From Candidatus Phascolarctobacterium caballi (GTDB lineage: Bacteria > Bacillota > Negativicutes > Acidaminococcales > Acidaminococcaceae), in NCBI GenBank assembly GCA_018065225.1, contig JAGHTS010000071.1, forward strand, positions 1 to 9,553: a DNA stretch of 9,553 bases. The letters are read 5' to 3'. A model generated the notes under the pieces. The model was not told where the DNA came from, made no database searches, and saw only the letters and a program-made list of their open reading frames with translations. This document shows, one piece after another, positions 1 through 5,234 of this stretch (positions are counted from its first letter, which is position 1; each line of letters starts with the position of its first letter). The position numbers were made by a program, and so were the translations under genes.

Positions 1-40
1 AATATTAAGAAAGAATGTAAAAAGGCAAATTTTTTTAATA

Positions 41-55
41 AAGGAGACAATTGTG
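41..55 (+). promoter_or_regulatory. Ribosome binding site and GTG start of greA
   Basis: AAGGAG at 41-46 lies 6 nt before a GTG at 53-55. The greA frame stays open back to the window edge, so this site decides the start. Translation from the GTG gives the usual GreA N-terminus (MEKTLLTLEG). A TTG at 51 is in another frame. No clear promoter is visible in the 40 bases before it, so the gene may be transcribed from outside the window. Confidence 0.8.
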
Positions 56-523
56 GAAAAAACACTTTTAACCCTTGAGGGGAAACAAAAATTAGAAGAT
101 GAATTAGTGTATTTGAAAACGGTAAAACGTGTTGAAAATACAGAGGCAATTAAAATCGCCCGTGCACAGGGGGACTTAAGCGAAAATGCGGAATATGATG
201 CCGCCAAAAACGAGCAGGCGGAAATTGAGCATCGCATTTTGGAAATTGAGTCCATGCTTAAAGATGTGGAAATTATAGATGCTTCCGTAGGGGACAAAAA
301 TGTAGTGCATTTGGGCGGCAAGGTTTTGCTGAACGGCCCTGACGGTGAGGAAGAATATGAGATTGTGGGAACCAAGGAAGCAGACCCATTTAAAAACCGT
401 ATTTCCAATGAATGTGCTGTGGGCAAAGCAATTTTGGGCAGGAAAAAAGGTGAAGAAGTTACCGTTGAGACCGAAGCGGGCAAATTTAAATATACCATTG
501 TAAAAATTATTAATTCAAAGTAA
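53..523 (+). CDS. greA: Transcription elongation factor GreA
   Basis: GreA binds the secondary channel of RNA polymerase and stimulates cleavage of backtracked transcripts, which rescues stalled elongation complexes in the cytoplasm. The 156 residues match the usual family length of about 157. Residues 1-75 form the N-terminal coiled-coil hairpin, with the tip motif GDLSENAEYDAAK at 40-52; Asp41 and Glu44 are the acidic residues that position the catalytic metal. Residues from about 80 onward form the FKBP-like C-terminal domain that docks on polymerase, including the conserved stretch around DPFKNRISNECAVGKAILGR. The gene uses a GTG start with a good ribosome binding site. lysS follows after 9 nt, and greA-lysS is a common pairing in Bacillota. 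The identification is firm from the tip motif and domain order. Confidence 0.96.
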   Translation: MEKTLLTLEGKQKLEDELVYLKTVKRVENTEAIKIARAQGDLSENAEYDAAKNEQAEIEHRILEIESMLKDVEIIDASVGDKNVVHLGGKVLLNGPDGEEEYEIVGTKEADPFKNRISNECAVGKAILGRKKGEEVTVETEAGKFKYTIVKIINSK

Positions 524-532
524 GAGAAGATT

Positions 533-2071
533 ATGGCAGAAGAAGTAAAGTTGGACAAGACCGAAACAAAGGCGCCTTTGACACAAGAAGAACTTAACGA
601 GCAAAGGCAAGTCCGGATTGAAAAATTAAATAAGATAGCTGAACAATGGTTGCCGTTTGGGCATCGTTTTGAAGTTACACATCACAGTGGTGATATCCGT
701 AAAATTTTTGAAAATACCACGGCAGAAGATTTTGAGGCATTGCCGCCTGAAAAGACGGCAGTGGTTTTTGCCGGCAGGATAATGGCAAAACGTGGTATGG
801 GCAAGACCTGTTTTATGGATTTGCAAGACCGTACAGGACGTATTCAAAGTTATGTGCGTAAGGATATGCTTGGCGATGAAGCGTATGCTTTGGTAAAGAT
901 GTTGGATATTGGTGATATTATTGGAGTTTCAGGGCATGTGTTCCGTACTCATATGGGGGAACTTTCCATTAAAGCGGACAAAGTGGAAATACTTTCCAAA
1001 TCTTTGCGTCCGTTGCCGGAAAAATGGCATGGTTTGACAGACAAAGAAACAAGGTACCGCCAACGTTATGTTGATTTGATTGTTAATCCTGAGGTTAGGG
1101 AAACTTTTGAAAAACGCAGCGCAATTATCCGCAGTGTACGTAGTATTTTGGACAATCATGATTTTCTGGAAGTGGAAACTCCCATGATGAATACTATTGC
1201 CGGCGGTGCTGCCGCCCGTCCGTTTATTACATATCACAATGCTTTGGATATGCAACTTTATATGCGTATTGCACCGGAGTTGTTTTTAAAGCGTTTGATT
1301 GTTGGCGGTATGGAGCGTGTCTATGAGTTGGGCAGGGTGTTCCGTAATGAGGGAATTGATTTGAAGCACAATCCCGAGTTTACGTCAGTGGAAATTTATC
1401 AGGCGTATGCTGATTATCGTGATATGATGGATTTGACTGAGGAGATTGTCAGTCAGACCGCCCAAAAAGTTTTGGGGACGATGAAGATAAATTATGAAGG
1501 TACAGAAATTGATTTGACTCCGCCATGGGACAGGATGACAATGGTGGAGGCGGTCAAGAAGTATGCCAATATTGATTTTACGGGTGTTACTGATTTGGAT
1601 AAGGCGAGAGAGTTGGCAAAGTCAGTTAATGTTGCTGTTGAGCCGGCATGGGGTGTTGGCAAGATTATTAATGCCTGCTTTGAGCAGTATGTTGAAGATA
1701 AGTTGGTTCAGCCGGTGTTTATTACAGGACATCCAAAAGAAATTTCGCCTTTGGCAAAATCAAATCAGGAAAATCCGTTTTTTACAGACAGGTTTGAAGG
1801 ATATATTTATACCCGGGAAATTTGCAATGGTTTTACGGAATTAAATGACCCGATTGACCAAAAAGAACGGTTTGAAAAACAGGTTGAGGAACGGGCAGCC
1901 GGAGACGAAGAAGCAAATATGATGGATGCTGATTTTGTCCGGGCATTGGAATATGGTTTGCCGCCGACTGGCGGTTTGGGTATTGGCATTGACCGTTTGG
2001 TAATGTTTTTAACTAATGCAAGTTCTATCCGTGATGTATTATTTTTCCCGCATATGCGGCATGAAAATTAA
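533..2071 (+). CDS. lysS: Lysyl-tRNA synthetase, class II
   Basis: This enzyme charges tRNA-Lys with lysine in the cytoplasm using ATP. It has 512 residues, close to the usual 490-510. After a charged N-terminal stretch of about 35 residues comes the OB-fold anticodon-binding domain (about 75-155, with FAGRIMAKRGMGK and the FMDLQDRTGRIQ strand). The class II catalytic core follows: motif 1 near FLEVETPMM (211-219), motif 2 at GRVFRNEGIDLKHNPEF (267-283) with Arg271 and Glu273, and motif 3 at GLGIGIDR (481-488) with Arg488. The ATG lies 9 nt after the greA stop and has only a weak purine-rich ribosome binding site (GAGAAGA), so translation may be partly coupled to greA. The bactofilin gene follows 15 nt after its stop. 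No missing motif or frameshift is seen. Confidence 0.97.
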   Translation: MAEEVKLDKTETKAPLTQEELNEQRQVRIEKLNKIAEQWLPFGHRFEVTHHSGDIRKIFENTTAEDFEALPPEKTAVVFAGRIMAKRGMGKTCFMDLQDRTGRIQSYVRKDMLGDEAYALVKMLDIGDIIGVSGHVFRTHMGELSIKADKVEILSKSLRPLPEKWHGLTDKETRYRQRYVDLIVNPEVRETFEKRSAIIRSVRSILDNHDFLEVETPMMNTIAGGAAARPFITYHNALDMQLYMRIAPELFLKRLIVGGMERVYELGRVFRNEGIDLKHNPEFTSVEIYQAYADYRDMMDLTEEIVSQTAQKVLGTMKINYEGTEIDLTPPWDRMTMVEAVKKYANIDFTGVTDLDKARELAKSVNVAVEPAWGVGKIINACFEQYVEDKLVQPVFITGHPKEISPLAKSNQENPFFTDRFEGYIYTREICNGFTELNDPIDQKERFEKQVEERAAGDEEANMMDADFVRALEYGLPPTGGLGIGIDRLVMFLTNASSIRDVLFFPHMRHEN

Positions 2072-2086
2072 TGGGAGGATAAAAAG

Positions 2087-2470
2087 ATGTTTGGAGGAAG
2101 CAGTAAAAAAGTTGAACAGGGACCGGCAATAGAAAAAAAAGAGGAATTCAAATCCTTGGTTATTTCGGAAAAATCTATTATTAATGGCAATGTGACCACT
2201 AATGAGGCGACTGTTATAAATGGTACGATTGAGGGCAATGTAACAATAGAAAACACATTAGTGTTGGGGGTGAATGGAGTTATCCGGGGGCCTGTGTATG
2301 CACATGTAGCGACAATTGATGGTGCGGTAACCGGGGATTTGATTTGCAAAGGTCCAATTAAATTGGGGGCAACCGCCAAACTTACGGGAGATGTGCAGTG
2401 TACTTCTTTGTCAATAGAGGAAGGGGCATATTTTTGCGGTAAGGTAATCTGTACTGAACTGAAAGAATAA
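2087..2470 (+). CDS. Bactofilin family protein (polymer-forming cytoskeletal protein)
   Basis: Bactofilins (DUF583 family) polymerise without nucleotide into filaments and act as scaffolds for cell shape, cell wall synthesis or polarity. The 127 residues show the family layout. There is a short charged, probably disordered N-terminus (1-23, beginning MFGGSSKK), followed by a right-handed beta-helix domain (about 24-122). In the domain, short glycine- and valine/isoleucine-rich turns repeat every 16-18 residues, for example INGNVTT, INGTIEGNVTI, IRGPVYA, VTGDLICKGPI and LTGDVQC. No transmembrane segment is visible, so membrane contact would have to come through the N-terminal tail. GGGAGGA at 2073-2079 places an excellent ribosome binding site 8 nt before the ATG. 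The gene lies close behind lysS and ends just before a strong terminator. Four cysteines cluster in the C-terminal third. Its partner enzyme cannot be told from sequence, though two cell wall precursor genes follow. Confidence 0.88.
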   Translation: MFGGSSKKVEQGPAIEKKEEFKSLVISEKSIINGNVTTNEATVINGTIEGNVTIENTLVLGVNGVIRGPVYAHVATIDGAVTGDLICKGPIKLGATAKLTGDVQCTSLSIEEGAYFCGKVICTELKE

Positions 2471-2474
2471 AATT

Positions 2475-2501
2475 AAAAGCACCGCCAAACGGTGCTTTTT
2501 T
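2475..2501 (+). terminator. Intrinsic terminator between bactofilin gene and dapF
   Basis: A perfect 10-bp stem, AAAAGCACCG (2475-2484) with CGGTGCTTTT (2490-2499), closes a 5-nt loop CCAAA. The transcript then ends in a run of six T (2496-2501). It starts 4 nt after the bactofilin stop codon. Structure and T-run are textbook for Rho-independent termination on the + strand. The A-run on the left arm could also support termination on the - strand. The dapF ribosome binding site begins only 2 nt after the T-run, so there is no room for a dapF promoter downstream. Confidence 0.9.
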
Positions 2502-2502
2502 C

Positions 2503-2518
2503 GGAGAATAGTTGTATG
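2503..2518 (+). promoter_or_regulatory. Ribosome binding site that sets the dapF start
   Basis: GGAG at 2503-2506 sits 9 nt before ATG 2516-2518. It selects this ATG over the in-frame GTG at 2492, which lies inside the terminator stem and has no ribosome binding site. The ATG gives the standard DapF N-terminus, MKIEFTKMHGAGNDYV. Confidence 0.85.
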
Positions 2519-3379
2519 AAAATAGAATTTACAAAAATGCATGGTGCCGGAAATGATTATGTGTATGTGGATTGTACACAGGGCGAATTGTCAGAGCCGG
2601 GCAAAATAAGTGAATATATCAGCCGCAGACATTTTAGTGTTGGAGCTGACGGACTGATTATGATATGCAAATCAGATATTGCTGATTTTAAAATGCGGAT
2701 GTTTAATGCGGATGCCAGCGAGGGGAAAATGTGCGGTAATGGAATCCGCTGTGTGGCAAAATATGTTTTTGACCACAAGTTGACGGACAAGACAACAATT
2801 ACTATTGAAACTCTTTCCGGTATCAAAACTATTGAAGTTACAGTAAAGGAGGGGAAAGTTGTGAGTGCAAAAGTAGATATGGGAGAACCGATTTTTAAAT
2901 GTGCGGACATACCTATGATAAGTGACCATTTTATGTTTGTTGACCAAGGTTTGGCGATGGACAAGACGCAGAATGAAGTGTATAACGGCACCGCTATTTC
3001 TATGGGAAATCCCCATTATGTAATGTTTGTTGATGATGTAGATAATTATCCTATTGAAGAATTAGGACCGCGTATTGAACATCACCAGCTTTTTCCTGAA
3101 GGGGTGAATGTTGAATTTGTGCAAGTTATTGATAAGAATACAGTGAAATTTCGTGTTTGGGAGCGTGGCAGTGGCGAAACTATGGCATGTGGAACAGGCG
3201 CCTGTGCAGTTTGTGTGGCAGCAAATATGTTGAGCAGGGCAGGAAAACAGGGCGAACCACTGACAGTTATTTGCAAGGGCGGGACTTTAACTGTTACTTA
3301 TGGTAATGACGGACATGTTTATATGGAAGGACCGGCAGAGGAAGCTTTTACAGGCAAGGTTGATGTGCCGGAAAAATAA
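2516..3379 (+). CDS. dapF: Diaminopimelate epimerase
   Basis: DapF converts LL-diaminopimelate to the meso form, which is the peptidoglycan cross-linking residue and the precursor of lysine. It is a cytoplasmic, cofactor-independent two-cysteine racemase. From ATG 2516 the protein has 287 residues, slightly above the usual 275-280. Both active-site cysteines are present in their motifs: Cys73 in MCGNGIRC (72-79) and Cys225 in ACGTGAC (224-230). The substrate-binding segment MHGAGNDYV (8-16) and the GMGNPH-like SMGNPH (162-167) are also conserved. The longer reading from GTG 2492 would add eight residues encoded by terminator sequence and is rejected. dapL starts 2 nt after its stop, so the last two steps to meso-diaminopimelate are made from adjacent genes. 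Confidence 0.97.
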   Translation: MKIEFTKMHGAGNDYVYVDCTQGELSEPGKISEYISRRHFSVGADGLIMICKSDIADFKMRMFNADASEGKMCGNGIRCVAKYVFDHKLTDKTTITIETLSGIKTIEVTVKEGKVVSAKVDMGEPIFKCADIPMISDHFMFVDQGLAMDKTQNEVYNGTAISMGNPHYVMFVDDVDNYPIEELGPRIEHHQLFPEGVNVEFVQVIDKNTVKFRVWERGSGETMACGTGACAVCVAANMLSRAGKQGEPLTVICKGGTLTVTYGNDGHVYMEGPAEEAFTGKVDVPEK

Positions 3380-3381
3380 AA

Positions 3382-4584
3382 ATGGCAATTATAAATGAGC
3401 ATTATTTTGAACTGAAAGAAAATTATTTGTTCGCGGAAATTGCCCATCGTGTGGCAGCATTTGCAGAAAAACATCCTGACAAAAAAATAATTAAAATGGG
3501 AATTGGGGATGTAACTTTGCCATTGTCTGACTGTGTGGTAGATGCTATGGCTAAAGCAGTTAAGGAGATGGGGAAGAAAGAAACTTTCCGTGGCTATGGA
3601 CCTGAACAGGGATATGATTTTGTGCAGAAAGCAATCGCCAATTATTATGCCCAGTTTGGCGTTGGATTGTCGGTAACGGAATTTTTTATTAGCGATGGTG
3701 CCAAAAGTGATTGTGGTAATTTAACGGATATTTTTGACGATGCTAATGTCGTTTTAATTCCCAATCCTGTGTATCCTGTTTATCTTGACACAAATTTGAT
3801 GCGGGGCAGAAAAATTGTGTATATGGCAGGCACTCCTGAAAACGGCTTTTTGCCGATGCCTGACCCAAAGCAACATGCAGATATAATTTATTTGTGCAGT
3901 CCAAATAACCCTACTGGGGCGGTCTATACTAAAGAGCAGTTAAAAATTTGGGTGGATTATGCTTTGAAAAATGATGCAGTAATTCTATTTGATGCTGCGT
4001 ATGAATGTTTTATTACGGATGACAAAATTCCGCATAGTATTTTTGAAGTTGACGGGGCAAAGAAATGCGCTATAGAACTTTGCAGTTTGTCAAAAACAGC
4101 AGGGTTTACGGGTACCCGTTGCGGATATACCATTGTTCCACATGATTTGGTGCGTAAAACAAAAGATGGCAGGGAACTTGGCTTAAATAAAATGTGGTTG
4201 CGTAGGCAGACGACAAAATTTAATGGTGTGGCATACATTATCCAACGGGGTGCGGAAGCGGTATTCAGCAAAGAGGGAATGGAGCAGTGCAAAAAGAATA
4301 TTGCTTATTATCAAGAAAATGCCAAGATTATTATGAAGGCATTAGATAAATGCGGCATTAAATATTTTGGCGGGGTACATTCCCCATATATTTGGTTGCA
4401 ATGTCCTAACGGGATGAAAAGTTGGGAGTTTTTTGATTATTTGCTTAATAATTTGGCGGTTGTAGGAACGCCGGGAGCCGGTTTTGGCACACAGGGGGAA
4501 GGGTATTTCCGTCTGACAGCATTTGGCTCAAAAGAAAATACACAGGAAGGAATGTCGCGTTTTACAGCGGCATTTGGGAAATGA
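3382..4584 (+). CDS. dapL: LL-diaminopimelate aminotransferase
   Basis: DapL converts tetrahydrodipicolinate directly to LL-diaminopimelate with glutamate as amino donor. It bypasses the succinylase and acetylase branches of the lysine/diaminopimelate pathway. It is a cytoplasmic fold-type I PLP enzyme. The 400 residues match the family length of about 410. PLP-site residues are visible: Asn176 in the NPTG motif (176-179), Asp204 and Tyr207 in FDAAY, and the Schiff-base lysine Lys238 in SLSKTAGFTGTRCGY (235-249). The N-terminal GIGDVTLPL (41-49) and FRGYGPEQGY (69-78) segments are typical of DapL rather than of general aspartate aminotransferases. The ATG lies 2 nt after the dapF stop, with only a weak GGAAA upstream, which suggests coupled translation. 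The product feeds straight into DapF. Confidence 0.95.
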   Translation: MAIINEHYFELKENYLFAEIAHRVAAFAEKHPDKKIIKMGIGDVTLPLSDCVVDAMAKAVKEMGKKETFRGYGPEQGYDFVQKAIANYYAQFGVGLSVTEFFISDGAKSDCGNLTDIFDDANVVLIPNPVYPVYLDTNLMRGRKIVYMAGTPENGFLPMPDPKQHADIIYLCSPNNPTGAVYTKEQLKIWVDYALKNDAVILFDAAYECFITDDKIPHSIFEVDGAKKCAIELCSLSKTAGFTGTRCGYTIVPHDLVRKTKDGRELGLNKMWLRRQTTKFNGVAYIIQRGAEAVFSKEGMEQCKKNIAYYQENAKIIMKALDKCGIKYFGGVHSPYIWLQCPNGMKSWEFFDYLLNNLAVVGTPGAGFGTQGEGYFRLTAFGSKENTQEGMSRFTAAFGK

Positions 4585-4595
4585 GGAAGATTATG
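4583..4595 (+). promoter_or_regulatory. Ribosome binding site choosing the ATG at 4593
   Basis: GAGGAAG begins at 4583, overlapping the dapL stop codon, and its GAGG core ends 6 nt before ATG 4593. The upstream in-frame ATG at 4581 (an ATGA overlap with dapL) has only a GGGA one nt away, which is too close to work. Starting at 4593 also gives a cleaner signal peptide, beginning MKKIIV. Confidence 0.7.
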
Positions 4596-5234
4596 AAAAA
4601 GATTATTGTGACATTAATGATGTTAGTAATGTTGATGTTCAGTGGGGTTGTCAATGCAACAAATGGAACATTGCTGGATATGGAAGAACAGTTTGTTAAC
4701 ATGTTTTTGGACAGAAAAGATTATAAAATTTTTGCAATGTTGTTGAGCGATGATATAAAACCTGATTTTGATGAACAGGTGTACAAGGATTTTATGAAAG
4801 ATGTTCAATCAAAATGCGGGAAAATGAAATACCGTAAATTGCGTGTGTATGAAAAAATGGATGATGCAGATGTGTTGCAGTATGAAGTGGCATTTTCCAA
4901 AGCAAAAGAAATGTATATGTATGAATTTGCATTTAATACTGGCAACAGCAAACCCATGTTGATTAATTTTCAGTTAATAACTTTGGTTCAAGAAAATCAA
5001 CAACAAAATAATGGCAAGAAAAATATTGTAAAACCAAAGACGGAAAATGTAGTGCAACAGCAAGCAGTTGCCAATGAACCCGTGAAAAATGAAGTTAAGA
5101 AAAATGATAAAAAACAAAAAGAAACGGTAAAAAAAGTAAAAGCAGAGGACAAGAAAAAAGAGAGCAAGCAGAAAGATACTGTTAAAAAGGATAAAACACC
5201 TAAAGAAAATAAAAAGAAAGACAAGAAAAAATAA
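4593..5234 (+). CDS. Secreted or periplasmic protein with lysine-rich C-terminal tail, function unknown
   Basis: I do not recognise this gene by name. From ATG 4593 it has 213 residues in three parts. Residues 1-22 are a signal peptide: KK near the start, a hydrophobic core rich in Leu, Met and Val, and likely cleavage after Val-Asn-Ala. There is no lipobox cysteine. Residues about 26-132 form a compact globular domain. Its pattern, a helical start around FVNMFLDRKDYKIFAMLL followed by several strands ending in INFQLITL, recalls the small NTF2-like domains of the DUF3887 type; this is an inference from pattern only. Residues 133-213 are a low-complexity tail with 28 lysines in 81 residues and no arginine, aromatic residue or cysteine. 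KQKETVKK (174-181) and KQKDTVKK (192-199) repeat 18 residues apart. The gene sits between dapL and polA and overlaps the polA start by one base. A role in binding anionic envelope polymers is possible but unproven. Confidence 0.75.
   Translation: MKKIIVTLMMLVMLMFSGVVNATNGTLLDMEEQFVNMFLDRKDYKIFAMLLSDDIKPDFDEQVYKDFMKDVQSKCGKMKYRKLRVYEKMDDADVLQYEVAFSKAKEMYMYEFAFNTGNSKPMLINFQLITLVQENQQQNNGKKNIVKPKTENVVQQQAVANEPVKNEVKKNDKKQKETVKKVKAEDKKKESKQKDTVKKDKTPKENKKKDKKK
4989..5231 (+). repeat. Low-complexity lysine-rich coding tract with an 18-codon repeat
   Basis: This A-rich stretch encodes the tail of the secreted protein. The segment KQKETVKK (5112-5135) recurs as KQKDTVKK (5166-5189). The two copies differ at several third positions (for example ACG GTA against ACT GTT), so they are not a fresh duplication. 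Both AAA and AAG are used for lysine throughout, which argues for a maintained protein sequence rather than simple poly-A slippage. Confidence 0.7.

Noticed and set aside
1..40. Possible end of an upstream gene or a greA promoter
   Set aside because: The stretch is too short. Stops such as TAA at 6-8 occur but no protein can be recognised, and no -35/-10 pair stands out.
2492..2515. Upstream GTG as the dapF start, adding eight residues
   Set aside because: The GTG lies inside the terminator stem and has no ribosome binding site. The ATG at 2516 has GGAG 9 nt upstream and yields the conserved DapF N-terminus.
2557..2991. Long - strand open frame of 144 residues opposite dapF
   Set aside because: It is a shadow of dapF in another frame. 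The dapF motifs on the + strand are complete, and this frame has no recognisable motif or start signal.
4581..4592. Upstream ATG as the start of the lysine-tailed secreted protein
   Set aside because: It overlaps the dapL stop as ATGA, but its only purine-rich site is one nt away. ATG 4593 has a properly spaced GAGG and a standard signal peptide.
4997..5224. Open frame of 75 residues on the - strand, rich in Phe, Ser and Leu and membrane-like
   Set aside because: It is the exact antisense of the lysine-rich tail; AAA and AAG codons read backwards give TTT and CTT. No ribosome binding site or independent support.
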